A stretch of 64,000 nucleotides of DNA from Caulobacter sp. Root1455. Its GTDB lineage: Bacteria; Pseudomonadota; Alphaproteobacteria; Caulobacterales; Caulobacteraceae. The position numbers were made by a program, and so were the translations under genes. Every line of letters begins with the position of its first letter. Position 1 is the first letter of the stretch. The stretch is taken from positions 1,187-65,186 of the forward strand of contig NZ_LMFQ01000012.1 of NCBI RefSeq assembly GCF_001426905.1, read 5' to 3'. This document shows, in pieces, positions 18,015 through 25,636 of the stretch. The notes beneath the pieces are model-generated. The model was not told the origin of the DNA. It saw only the letters and a list, made by a program, of their open reading frames with translations, and made no database searches.

Positions 18015-19565
18015 ATGACCTCGATCCAATCCATGATGACCGCCGACTACGGCGTGATGGGCGACATCCTCCGCCTCCGCGCGGCCGAGGCTCCCGACCA
18101 TCCCGCCGTGATCATGGAGACCGGCGAGACGGTCACCTACGGCCAGCTCGACGCCCTGGCCGACCGGGTCGCCGCCGCCCTGCAGCGCGACGGAATCCGG
18201 AAGGGCGAGGCCGTCGCCGTCTGCGCCCTGTCGTCCATTCCGTATGCGGCCTTGTTCCTCGGCGCCCTGCGGGCCGGCGTGGCGGTGGCGCCCCTGGCCC
18301 CGTCCTCGACGCCCGAGGCCATCGCCGGCATGGTCGCCGACTGCGGCGCGCGGCTGTTCTTCATGGACGCCGGGGTGGCCGAGGCCCAGAAGGCCGTCCC
18401 GATCGCCGTACGCTACATCGCCCTGGACGGTTCGGACTTCGGCGAGGCGTTCGACGCCTGGCTGGCGCCCGAGGGCGCGATCCCGACCGCCGTGGCGATC
18501 GCGCCGGAGGACCCGTTCAACATCATCTATTCCAGCGGCACGACCGGCGCGCCCAAGGGCATCGTCCAGTCGCACGGCATGCGCTGGAAGCACGTGTTCC
18601 GCGGCGACGCGGTGGGCTACGGCCCCGGGGCCGTCGCCCTGCTGTCGACCCCGCTCTATTCCAACACCACCCTGGTCTGCTTCTTCCCCGCCCTGGCGGG
18701 CGGCGGCACGGTGGTGCTGATGAGGAAGTTCGACGCCGGCCGCTATCTGCAGCTGGCGCAGGCCCATCGCATGACCCACACCATGCTGGTGCCGGTGCAG
18801 TATCGCCGCCTGATGGACCGGCCCGACTTCGACGACTTCGACCTGTCGTCGACCCACCTGAAGTTCTGCACCAGCGCGCCGTTCTCGGCCGAGCTGAAGG
18901 CCCAGGTGCTGGCCCGTTGGCCCGGCGGGCTGGTCGAGTATTTCGGCATGACCGAGGGCGGCGGCACCTGCATCCTGATGGCCCACGAGCATCCGGACAA
19001 GCTGCACACCGTGGGACGTCCCGCCCCCGGCCACGACATCCGGCTGATCGACGAGGACGGCGTCCAGGTCGGCCCCGGCGTGGTCGGCGAGATCGTCGGC
19101 CGCTCGGCCGGCATGATGAACGGCTATCACGGCCAGCCGGGCAAGACCGCCGAGGCGACCTGGGTCTCGCCCGAGGGCTGGAGCTTCATCCGCACCGGCG
19201 ACGTCGGCCGCTTCGACGAGGACGGCTTCCTGACGCTGATGGACCGCAAGAAGGACATGATCATCAGTGGCGGCTTCAACATCTATCCCAGCGACATCGA
19301 GGCCGAGATCGTCAAGCATCCCGACGTGGTCGAGGCGGCGGTGGTCGGCGTGCCGTCCGACGCCTGGGGCGAATCACCGGTGGCTTTCGTGGCCGTTAAG
19401 CCGAATGCGCGAATTGACGCGGACGGGTTGAGGACCTGGGTCAATGCTCGCCTCGGCAAGACCCAGCGGCTGGTCGACCTCAAGCTCTTGGAATCCTTGC
19501 CCCGCAGCCATATCGGCAAGGTTCTGAAGCGCGAGTTGCGCGACAGCTGGACGTCTCTTGCCTAG
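18015..19565 (+). CDS. AMP-forming acyl-CoA ligase (ANL superfamily)
   Basis: The 516-aa protein has the ANL core motifs: the P-loop IIYSSGTTGAPKGIVQSH, the A5 motif VEYFGMTEGGG, the hinge/A8 region RTGDVGRFDEDGFLTLMDRKKDMIISGG and the A10 lysine in GKVLKRELR. It activates a carboxylic acid as an acyl-adenylate and then forms the CoA thioester in the cytoplasm. Substrate class is not clear, although following a beta-oxidation enzyme makes a fatty or aromatic acid plausible. ATG 18015 is used; TTG 17991 and GTG 18006 in frame are alternatives, and no strong ribosome site decides. A repeat fills the gap before it. Confidence 0.9.
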   Translation: MTSIQSMMTADYGVMGDILRLRAAEAPDHPAVIMETGETVTYGQLDALADRVAAALQRDGIRKGEAVAVCALSSIPYAALFLGALRAGVAVAPLAPSSTPEAIAGMVADCGARLFFMDAGVAEAQKAVPIAVRYIALDGSDFGEAFDAWLAPEGAIPTAVAIAPEDPFNIIYSSGTTGAPKGIVQSHGMRWKHVFRGDAVGYGPGAVALLSTPLYSNTTLVCFFPALAGGGTVVLMRKFDAGRYLQLAQAHRMTHTMLVPVQYRRLMDRPDFDDFDLSSTHLKFCTSAPFSAELKAQVLARWPGGLVEYFGMTEGGGTCILMAHEHPDKLHTVGRPAPGHDIRLIDEDGVQVGPGVVGEIVGRSAGMMNGYHGQPGKTAEATWVSPEGWSFIRTGDVGRFDEDGFLTLMDRKKDMIISGGFNIYPSDIEAEIVKHPDVVEAAVVGVPSDAWGESPVAFVAVKPNARIDADGLRTWVNARLGKTQRLVDLKLLESLPRSHIGKVLKRELRDSWTSLA

Positions 19566-19696
19566 GTCGAAGATTCCGGCCACCTTTTTGCCGCGACGGC
19601 GCGCCGCATCTGGGCTCGCCGAGTCAGTCGATACGTTTGCTTAACCATAAAGGCGCTGTCGTGTGACAGAGCCGGATTGTTCGGAAGCGACGTCTG

Positions 19697-20683
19697 ATGC
19701 AAGCCCAGCCCAAAGCCTCATTGTCGCCGGAAGCCCGCAAGCAGGCCAAGGCCGAAGCGGCGCTCGCGGCGGCCGGCGTTCCCCTGGATTTCGCGGCCGT
19801 GGAGAAGGTGCTCCGCCAGGGTCTGACCCCCGGCCTCGACGCCAAGCTGGCCGACCGCTTCGACCGTCCCACCGCCGTCCGCGCCGTCGCCACCCGCGTG
19901 GCCGCCCTGACCGCCGCCCTCGTCGCCTCGGGCGTACGTCGCGGCGGCGTCTGCATCGTTCCGGCCCTAGCCTCGGCCGCCACGCTGGAGGCGGTCGCCG
20001 CCGCCGGCCTGCGGGCCTGGCTGGTCGACGTGGATCCCTACAGCTGGATGTTCGATCCGGCCCACCTGCGCGAGCGTCTCGGTGAGGCCCCGCCGCCGAT
20101 CGAGGCCATCGTCCCCACCTGCGCCTTCGGCCGCGCCCCCGACATGACCGCCTGGGCAGCCTTCCAGCGCGAGACCGGCCTGCCGATCGTGGTCGACGCC
20201 ACCGACGGCTTCGACGTGATCATGGACGCCCCGGTCCCCGTGGTCGTCGGCCTGCCCAGCGGGCGCGGCGTGTTCGTGGCCAGCCAGGACGCCGACTTCA
20301 TCGCCCGCCTTGACGCGCCGGCCTTCGTCGGCGAGGCCGGGCTCGACAACTGGTCCAGCCAGCGCCTGCGCCTGGCCACCGCCGCCCAACGCCTGCGCAT
20401 GCTGCTGATGGGCGCCTCGATCGGCTTCCAGCCGGGTTGGGGCATGAGCTGGGTGTCCGACGCCTGGGTCGTCAGCGTCCCCGAAGGCGCGGCTCCGGTC
20501 GTGGCCGAGAAGCTGGCCGAGATGGGCTACGCCACCAACCCGGTCGGCCCCGGCATCGTCGTCCGCGACCAGACGCCGGTGGCGGATCGCCTAGCCAAGT
20601 CGGTGCTGAGCCTGCCGTTCCATGCGGACCTGGGCATCGCGGAGCTGGACGAGTTGGCCGAGGCGGTTCGTAAGGCGCTCTAG
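19697..20683 (+). CDS. DegT/DnrJ/StrS-like PLP-fold protein lacking an evident catalytic lysine
   Basis: The 328-aa protein has the aminotransferase-I-fold order of the DegT family: GVCIVPALASAATLEAVAAAGLRAWLVDVDPYSWMFDPAHLRE, then IEAIVPTCAFGRAPDMTAWAAFQRETGLPIVVDATDGFD, where the Asp of VVDAT would face the PLP ring nitrogen. In active members the next strand ends with S…K.L..G.GG; here the stretch is VPVVVGLPSGRGVFVASQDADFIARL, with no lysine. The chain is also shorter than typical (about 360-400 aa). It may have lost enzymatic activity or be a carrier or regulatory homologue. No sugar-biosynthesis neighbours are present. Confidence 0.6.
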   Translation: MQAQPKASLSPEARKQAKAEAALAAAGVPLDFAAVEKVLRQGLTPGLDAKLADRFDRPTAVRAVATRVAALTAALVASGVRRGGVCIVPALASAATLEAVAAAGLRAWLVDVDPYSWMFDPAHLRERLGEAPPPIEAIVPTCAFGRAPDMTAWAAFQRETGLPIVVDATDGFDVIMDAPVPVVVGLPSGRGVFVASQDADFIARLDAPAFVGEAGLDNWSSQRLRLATAAQRLRMLLMGASIGFQPGWGMSWVSDAWVVSVPEGAAPVVAEKLAEMGYATNPVGPGIVVRDQTPVADRLAKSVLSLPFHADLGIAELDELAEAVRKAL

Positions 20684-20827
20684 CGGCGAACACCTGCCCC
20701 CTACGGATCGCTTCGCGATCGTCTTCCCCCATAGGGGGAAGAGGAGCCTTGCGCGTGTCCTCCGCCCCCTATGGGGGCGGACAGACCGCGAAGCGGTCAG
20801 GTGGGGGCAAGTCAGTGAGCCGCTGCC
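20683..20827. repeat. ~145-bp dispersed element, copy A
   Basis: This element fills the whole space between two convergent stop codons. It contains hairpins GGATCGCTTCGCGATC, CTTCCCCCATAGGGGGAAG, CCGCCCCCTATGGGGGCGG and GACCGCGAAGCGGTC. The reverse complement of 32308-32453 matches it closely along its full length. Likely a mobile-type repeat serving as a bidirectional terminator. Confidence 0.7.
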
Positions 20828-21847
20828 CTACTGCGCCGCCACGTAGGCGTCGATTCCCGCCACTCGCCGCGCCTTCTCCGCCTCATCCAGAAACGACCCC
20901 GTGAAGCTGTTCTTGGCCAGGGTCACCAGCTCGTCCCGCGTCAGGCCGACGGCTTCCGCCGTCTGCACGTAGTTCTCCAGCAGGTAGCCGCCGAAATAGG
21001 CCGGGTCGTCGGAATTGACCGTGGCCTTCAGGCCCAGCTTCAGCATGCGCTTCAGCGGGTGTTCCTTCAGGTCCGACACCCCGCACAGCTTCAGGTTCGA
21101 CAGCGGGCAGACGGTCAGGGTCGTGGCGTCCTGCACCAGGCGGGCGGTCAGGCAGTCGTCCTCCAGGGCGCGGTTGCCGTGGTCGATGCGGTCGACGTCG
21201 AGGATGTCCACCGCTTCCCAGACGTAGGCCGGCGGGCCTTCCTCGCCGGCGTGGGCCACGACCTTGAGGCCCAAGTCGCGGGCCGCCTGCATCACCCGGG
21301 CGAACTTGGCGGGCGGGTGGCCGACCTCCGAGGAGTCCAGGCCCACCCCGGCGATCTTGGAAAGATACGGTTTGGCCTGCTCCAGGGTGGCGAAGGCGGC
21401 GGCCTCGTCCAGGTGGCGCAGGAAGCAGAGGATCAGCTTGGAGGTGACGCCCAGGGTTCGCTCGGCCTCTTCCATGCCGGCGGTCAGCCCCTCGATCACC
21501 GTGCCGAAGGCCACGCCGCGGTCGGTGTGGGTCTGAGGGTCGAAGAAGATCTCGGCGTGAGTCCCGCCGTCGGCCTTCAGCCGGCGGAAATAGGCCAGGG
21601 CCAGGTCCTTGAAGTCGGCTTGCGTCAGGAGCACGCCCGCGCCCTGGTAATAGATGTCCAGGAAGTCCTGCAGGTTCGAGAAGGCGTAGGCGGCGCGGAT
21701 CTCGTCCACCGTCTTGAACGGCAGGGTCACGCCGTTGCGCTCGGCCAGCTCGAACATCAGCTCGGGCTCGAGGCTGCCCTCGATGTGCATGTGCAGCTCG
21801 GCCTTGGGCAGGCCGCGGACGAAGGTTTCGAGGGCGAGATCGGTCAT
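20828..21847 (-). CDS. Adenine deaminase (adenosine-deaminase superfamily)
   Basis: The 339-aa metal-dependent hydrolase has the zinc motif HMHIEGSLEPE near the N-terminus, the third metal His in VVAHAGEEG, DHGNRALED, and the metal Asp in NSDDPAYFGGYL. The sequence YAFSNLQDFLDIYYQGAGVLL and AEIFFDPQTHTDRG are characteristic of the Aah1-like adenine-specific branch, not of classical Add. It would convert adenine to hypoxanthine and ammonia in purine salvage. ATG 21847 gives MTDLALETFVRGLPKAELH, the expected N-terminus; longer readings add unrelated residues. The exact substrate (adenine or adenosine) should be tested. Confidence 0.88.
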   Translation of the reverse strand: MTDLALETFVRGLPKAELHMHIEGSLEPELMFELAERNGVTLPFKTVDEIRAAYAFSNLQDFLDIYYQGAGVLLTQADFKDLALAYFRRLKADGGTHAEIFFDPQTHTDRGVAFGTVIEGLTAGMEEAERTLGVTSKLILCFLRHLDEAAAFATLEQAKPYLSKIAGVGLDSSEVGHPPAKFARVMQAARDLGLKVVAHAGEEGPPAYVWEAVDILDVDRIDHGNRALEDDCLTARLVQDATTLTVCPLSNLKLCGVSDLKEHPLKRMLKLGLKATVNSDDPAYFGGYLLENYVQTAEAVGLTRDELVTLAKNSFTGSFLDEAEKARRVAGIDAYVAAQ

Positions 21848-21906
21848 GGGGGAATTATGGGCGCTGAGGGCGGGACGGTTCAACCGGGATCGTGACGACG
21901 CGGGAC

Positions 21907-21932
21907 GGGGACATGCACTTGTGCGTGTCCCC
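21907..21932. repeat. GGGGACATGCAC hairpin repeat
   Basis: GGGGACATGCAC and GTGCGTGTCCCC pair with one mismatch around a two-base loop. It lies between divergent genes, upstream of the ORF starting at 21959. Same family as 38500-38533. Confidence 0.6.
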
Positions 21933-21958
21933 GACCCGGGCACGGGCTAAAGGCGCTC

Positions 21959-22345
21959 GTGACCACGAATTCTTCCCTTCCCCAGCCCGTCGAGGACGCG
22001 GGGCCCGACATCGGCTTGGCCGAGGCGGAGGCCGCCGCCCTCTACGGCCGCGACTACCGCAAGACGCTGGCCAGCGACGACGGCTTCCAGCGGCTGGACG
22101 CGGTGGAGCGGCTGGCCGGCGCCCGCGCGGCGCTGTCGGTGCAGGAGGTCGCGGTGATGGACATGGCCGCCGGTCGGGGCCACGCCCTGGCCGAAATCGT
22201 CCGGCTCACGGGTCGCGAGGCGGCCTTCATCGAGGCCTTGTTCCTGGGCGCCTGCGCCAGGCTCGTGGCGCATTACCAGGCCGTGGGCGAGGCCGACGAC
22301 GAGGTCGGGCCGGGGCCGCCGAGGCTGCCCGGGCCGTTCTTGTAG
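21959..22345 (+). CDS. Hypothetical protein (128 aa)
   Basis: It starts at GTG 21959. The product MTTNSSLPQPVEDAGPDIGL… has a helical core (QRLDAVERLAGARAALSVQEVAVMDMAAGRGHALAEIVRLTGREAAFIEALFLGACARLVAHYQ) and an acidic, proline-rich C-terminus. The core resembles a helix-turn-helix arrangement (ALAEIVRLTGREAAFIEALFLGA), but I cannot tie it to a family. No signal or membrane segment. Confidence 0.55.
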   Translation: MTTNSSLPQPVEDAGPDIGLAEAEAAALYGRDYRKTLASDDGFQRLDAVERLAGARAALSVQEVAVMDMAAGRGHALAEIVRLTGREAAFIEALFLGACARLVAHYQAVGEADDEVGPGPPRLPGPFL

Positions 22346-22380
22346 CGAGCGAACCTCGGGTCATCCCATTCTCAAAATCG

Positions 22381-22413
22381 CCGCCATCCCGGGCCTTGTG
22401 CGCGGGATGACGG
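22381..22413. repeat. GTCATCCCGG-family repeat (short, imperfect)
   Basis: CCGCCATCCCG and CGCGGGATGACGG form an imperfect hairpin in the gap between convergent genes. Confidence 0.45.
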
Positions 22414-22441
22414 TTGAAGGGAATGGCGAGGGCTCCGTCCC

Positions 22442-23332
22442 CTACGACATCGGCGGCGGGGGCGGCGGCGGCTCGGGCAGGGGGGTGAACTCCTGGTCGT
22501 CCAGGTCGGGCAGCTTCATGCGCTGGGCCCGCCAGTCGGCCTTGGCCTGCTCGATCCGCTCCTTGGACGAGGAGACGAAGTTCCACTCGATGAAGCGCGG
22601 CCCCACCGGCTCGCCGCCCAGCAGCATGACGGTCGAGGGCTCGATCGCCTCGAAGGTGATCGTCTCGCCCGGCTTGAACACCGCCATCTGGCCGGCGTGC
22701 AGCACCTGGCCGGCGGCCTCGACCTTGCCGGTGGCGACATAGGCGGCGCGCTCGGGATATTCGGCCGGCAGACCGGCCTTGGCCCCGGCCGTCATCTCCC
22801 AGTGCACGTAGAACAGCGGCGAGAACACCGGCACCTTGGCCTCGGCCCCGAACGCCTTGCCGGCCACCAGCGCCGCCTTCAGGCCATTGGCCTCGTAGAT
22901 CGGCATCTCGTCGCGGGCGTGGTGCGAGAAGGCCGGGGCGACCTCCTCCTGGCCGTCGGGCAGGGCCACCCAGGCCTGGATGCCGTGCATCGTCCCGCCG
23001 TGTTCGCGCAGTCCCTCGAAGCGCTCGGAATGGGTGATGCCGCTGCCGGCCGTCATCCAGTTGACCTCGCCCGGACGAATGACCAGCTCGGAGCCCAGGC
23101 TGTCGCGATGGGTGATCTCGCCTTCGAACAGGTAGGTCAGGGTCGACAAGCCGATGTGCGGGTGGGGCCGCACGTCGACATTGCGCGGGAAGCCGGGCTC
23201 GAAGCTGGCCGGGCCCATATGGTCGAAGAAGGTGAAGGGACCCACCATCCGCCGGCTGTGGAACGGCAGCACCCGCCCCACCTCGAAGCCGCCGAGATCC
23301 TTGCGTCGCTGGTCGATGACGAGGTCGATCAT
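22442..23332 (-). CDS. Pirin-family bicupin protein
   Basis: The 296-aa protein has the pirin N-domain motif VGPFTFFDHMGP, the metal-binding cluster RPHPHIGLSTLTYLFEGEITHRDSLGS (His, His, His/Glu ligands) and GITHSE, then a C-terminal cupin. Pirins are Fe- or Ni-binding proteins; some have quercetinase activity and others act as regulators. The C-terminus ends in an unusual polyproline run (PLPEPPPPPPPMS). ATG 23332 follows GGAG and gives MIDLVIDQRRKDLGGFEVGR. Confidence 0.92.
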   Translation of the reverse strand: MIDLVIDQRRKDLGGFEVGRVLPFHSRRMVGPFTFFDHMGPASFEPGFPRNVDVRPHPHIGLSTLTYLFEGEITHRDSLGSELVIRPGEVNWMTAGSGITHSERFEGLREHGGTMHGIQAWVALPDGQEEVAPAFSHHARDEMPIYEANGLKAALVAGKAFGAEAKVPVFSPLFYVHWEMTAGAKAGLPAEYPERAAYVATGKVEAAGQVLHAGQMAVFKPGETITFEAIEPSTVMLLGGEPVGPRFIEWNFVSSSKERIEQAKADWRAQRMKLPDLDDQEFTPLPEPPPPPPPMS

Positions 23333-23424
23333 GGGAGGGCTCCGGGAGGCTGGAGCCCTCACTGTGACGGGTGCGGCAAGGCGATTCTAGAAGAATTTGG
23401 CCATGAAGCGGGGGTGGCCGGCGA

Positions 23425-23838
23425 TCAGCCCGTCGGCATCCCCGCGAACGTCCGCTGGCCCGGCGCGACCGGGTCCCAGGCGTGGCCGCGCGCGGTGAAC
23501 AGCGTCATCGAGGGCGCGTAGCGTTCCGGCGCGTCGAGGCTGGCGGCGTGGACGGTGAACAGGTCGGGCATGGCGGGGAAGGCCAGATAGACCGGCGCGC
23601 CGCAGGTCGGGCAGAAGGCGTGCGCCTTCACCGTGCCCAGGTCGCCGACGACCTCCCACCGCCGCGCCTCGCCGCTCAGCGTCACCGCCGCGTCCTTGAA
23701 GGTCAGGTACGAGCCGTGGCCCGTGCCGCTCAGGTGCTGGCAGTGGCGGCATTGGCAGTCGGCCATCACCAGCGGCTCGCCGACGATGGAATAGCGCACG
23801 GCGCCGCAAGCGCAGCCGCCCGTGAAGGGGTCGCTCAT
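23425..23838 (-). CDS. GFA (glutathione-dependent formaldehyde-activating) family protein
   Basis: The 137-aa protein has the CENP-V/GFA zinc pattern: GGCACGAVRY, then CQCRHCQHLSG and HAFCPTCGAPVY. It is a small cytoplasmic protein that binds structural zinc; most homologues have no proven formaldehyde role. ATG 23838 follows CAGGAG. It lies near but apart from a leftward ArsR/SRPBCC operon. Confidence 0.88.
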   Translation of the reverse strand: MSDPFTGGCACGAVRYSIVGEPLVMADCQCRHCQHLSGTGHGSYLTFKDAAVTLSGEARRWEVVGDLGTVKAHAFCPTCGAPVYLAFPAMPDLFTVHAASLDAPERYAPSMTLFTARGHAWDPVAPGQRTFAGMPTG

Positions 23839-23870
23839 CGAAATCTCCTGGTTTTGAAGAGGGAGGTCCA

Positions 23871-23920
23871 AGAGCGTGACAGCCGAAAGCGGATGCCGGT
23901 TTCGGCGTCCGTCACGCTCT
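23871..23920. repeat. AGAGCGTGAC palindromic repeat
   Basis: AGAGCGTGAC (23871-23880) and GTCACGCTCT (23911-23920) are perfect arms; inside, GCCGAAA pairs with TTTCGGC. A long cruciform between two leftward genes, likely terminating the SRPBCC transcript. Confidence 0.6.
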
Positions 23921-23931
23921 AAAGGTTTGAA

Positions 23932-24432
23932 CTAGTGCTGGGTCTCGTCCTGCTCGGCCGTGCAGGTCTCGAGCCGCTGCATGACGGTCTTCCAGCCCTT
24001 GCCCATGCCCTCGAAGGCGGTCGCGTTGCGCGGCAGGACGAAGCCGGAATGGACCATGCGCACGCGGGTGCCGGCCTCGCTGGCCGTCAGGGTCCAGGTG
24101 ACCACCGTCTCCAGCGGCGCGCCGTAGCCGACATTGGCCTCGTGGCCGCCGCTCCAGGCATAGGCGAAGCGCTCGTTCTCGGCCACTTCCAGCACCTGGC
24201 AGCGGATCACCCCGTCCCACTGGCCGCCCGGCGTGGTCTGGAAGGTGAAGCGATGGCCCTCGACCGGCGCGAAGTCGGTCGGCGCCATCAGCCAGCGGCC
24301 CATCAGGGCGCCGTTGGTCAGGGCCTTCCACACGGTCTGGGGCGCATGCGGGAAGACCTCGTCGACGACGATCTGGCCCCCATCTGATTCGGAGGTGTCG
24401 GGCTCGGCGAGCGAGCGGGCCGGGTTGGTCAT
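23932..24432 (-). CDS. SRPBCC (AHSA1-like) domain protein
   Basis: The 166-aa protein has the START-like pattern of AHSA1 proteins: IVVDEVFPHAPQTVWKALTNGALMGRWLMAPTDF…GHRFTFQTTPGGQWDGVIRCQVLEV…VTWTLTASEAGTRVRMVHSGF. The fold binds hydrophobic ligands. The ATG overlaps the stop of the upstream ArsR gene (ATGA), so the two are translated together, a very common ArsR plus SRPBCC pairing. Its ligand and the signal sensed are unknown. Confidence 0.88.
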   Translation of the reverse strand: MTNPARSLAEPDTSESDGGQIVVDEVFPHAPQTVWKALTNGALMGRWLMAPTDFAPVEGHRFTFQTTPGGQWDGVIRCQVLEVAENERFAYAWSGGHEANVGYGAPLETVVTWTLTASEAGTRVRMVHSGFVLPRNATAFEGMGKGWKTVMQRLETCTAEQDETQH

Positions 24433-24758
24433 GGGTCGATCTCCTGAAGAAGGGCGCGCAGGTCGGCGAACCGTTCGCGCCAGAACACGCCGTAGTGGGT
24501 CATCCAGTCGACCAGCGGCGTCAGGCCGTCGGGCTGGGCGCGGTAATAGACGTTGCGGCCCTCGGGGCGCTCGACCACCAGACCGGCGGTCCTCAGCGAC
24601 TTCAGGTGCTGGGACACCGCGCCCTGGCTGACGCCGGCCCCGCGGGTCAGCTCGCCCACGCTGATTTCCTCGGATCGCACGATCCGCTCGTAGACGGCCC
24701 GTCGCGTGGGGTCGGCCAAGGCGCGCATGACGGCGTCGATGGGGGCGGCTTCGATCAT
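24429..24758 (-). CDS. ArsR/SmtB-family transcriptional regulator
   Basis: The 109-aa winged-helix protein (MIEAAPIDAVMRALADPTRRAVYERIVRSEEISVGELT…GVSQGAVSQHLKSLRTAGLVVERPEGRNVYYRAQPDGL) lacks the ELCVC metal motif, so it is a non-metal ArsR of the type paired with SRPBCC proteins. ATG 24758 is chosen because the longer TTG reading from 24794 would start inside the operator. No ribosome site precedes the ATG, and the promoter predicted in the operator would start transcription about there, so the mRNA may be leaderless. Confidence 0.88.
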   Translation of the reverse strand: MIEAAPIDAVMRALADPTRRAVYERIVRSEEISVGELTRGAGVSQGAVSQHLKSLRTAGLVVERPEGRNVYYRAQPDGLTPLVDWMTHYGVFWRERFADLRALLQEIDP

Positions 24759-24766
24759 GGCGGACC

Positions 24767-24802
24767 AATTAGCAGCGACTAATGCATTAGTCAATGCTAA
24801 TT
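24767..24802. promoter_or_regulatory. ArsR operator: 36-bp dyad overlapping the promoter
   Basis: The outer arms AATTAGCA (24767-24774) and TGCTAATT (24795-24802) and the central perfect palindrome GACTAATGCATTAGTC (24777-24792) share one centre. On the minus strand it contains TTGACT, then 15 bases later GCTAATTG, a fair match to the caulobacterial housekeeping promoter (TTGACG-GCTANAWC type). Binding would block the promoter. Confidence 0.75.
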
Positions 24803-24819
24803 GGTTTGGATTTTAGTTT

Positions 24820-24982
24820 CCTTCTCCCCTTGCGGGAGAAGGTGTCGGCGCAGCCGACGGATGAGGGGTTTCTCAAACGGAAAACGCCGCGACCGGCCTT
24901 TCGGCTGACCGCGGCGTTCGATGTCTTTCGACCCCTCATCCGACCTGCTTCGCAGGCCACCTTCTCCCGCAAGGGGAGAAGG
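24820..24982. repeat. CTTCTCCC inverted repeat
   Basis: CCTTCTCCCCTTGCGGGAGAAGG on the left and CCTTCTCCCGCAAGGGGAGAAGG on the right are inverted copies, each itself a hairpin. Between them are GGATGAGGGG/CCCCTCATCC and a central stem AACGCCGCG/CGCGGCGTT. It occupies the gap between the AsnC and ArsR genes and probably ends the AsnC transcript. Confidence 0.7.
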
Positions 24983-24996
24983 ACGAAGAAGGCGTG

Positions 24997-25494
24997 CTAG
25001 CTCAGCGGGCTGACATAGGGGCTGACCAGACCCAGCGGCACGGCCGTGGAGTTCTTGACCCCGCGGATGACGATCCGGCTCTCGATATTGCTGACCAGGC
25101 CCAGCGACAGCAGCTTGTCGCGCAGGAACTCGTCGAAGGCGCGCATGTCGCGGGTGACGATGCGCAGCTCGTAGTCGGCCGCGCCGGTCACGGTGGCGCA
25201 CTGCACGACCTCGGCCCACTTGCCCACGGCCTGCTCGAAGACCTCGAGGTTTTCCTTGGTCGGCAGCGACAGCTTGGCGGTGCAATAGACCTCGAAGCCG
25301 AGGCCCAGCTTTTCGCGATCGAGGATGGTCACGCGGCGCTGAATGACGCCCGCGTCCTCCAGCCTTTTGATCCGTCGCCAGCACGGGCTGGACGACAGCC
25401 CGACTCGCTCCGCGATCTCCGCGACGGACAGTCCGGCGTCGTGTTGGATGAGATCCAGGATCTTGGCATCCACGGCGTCGAGTTGTTCGGACAA
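24997..25494 (-). CDS. Lrp/AsnC-family transcriptional regulator
   Basis: TTG 25494 follows GGAGG by five bases and is clearly the start. The 165-aa product begins MSEQLDAVDAKILDLIQHDAGLSVAEIAERVGLSSSPCWRRIKRLEDAGVI (AsnC HTH), then a RAM/ligand domain (KWAEVVQCATVTGAADYELRIVTRDMRAFDEFL). Family members bind amino acids. It is divergent, across a 142-base gap, from the indolepyruvate oxidoreductase gene, so aromatic amino-acid-responsive control of that gene is the natural hypothesis. Confidence 0.92.
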   Translation of the reverse strand: MSEQLDAVDAKILDLIQHDAGLSVAEIAERVGLSSSPCWRRIKRLEDAGVIQRRVTILDREKLGLGFEVYCTAKLSLPTKENLEVFEQAVGKWAEVVQCATVTGAADYELRIVTRDMRAFDEFLRDKLLSLGLVSNIESRIVIRGVKNSTAVPLGLVSPYVSPLS

Positions 25495-25636
25495 GATTTC
25501 CTCCCCCCAGAGGGTGATTGGCGCGCTGATCTTGCGCAAAGCGGCCTTGAGTCGGGCACACCTTGGGCAAACAATTTCCCCGTTTCTATAAGATATTGCT
25601 GAGCGGGCAGGAAGACCCGGGAGGAATTTTTTTGCT

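Noticed and set aside
20683-20827. CRISPR-like array in the hairpin-rich repeat
   Set aside because: The hairpins differ from one another and lack equal spacers; it is a single structured element with a second copy at 32308-32453.
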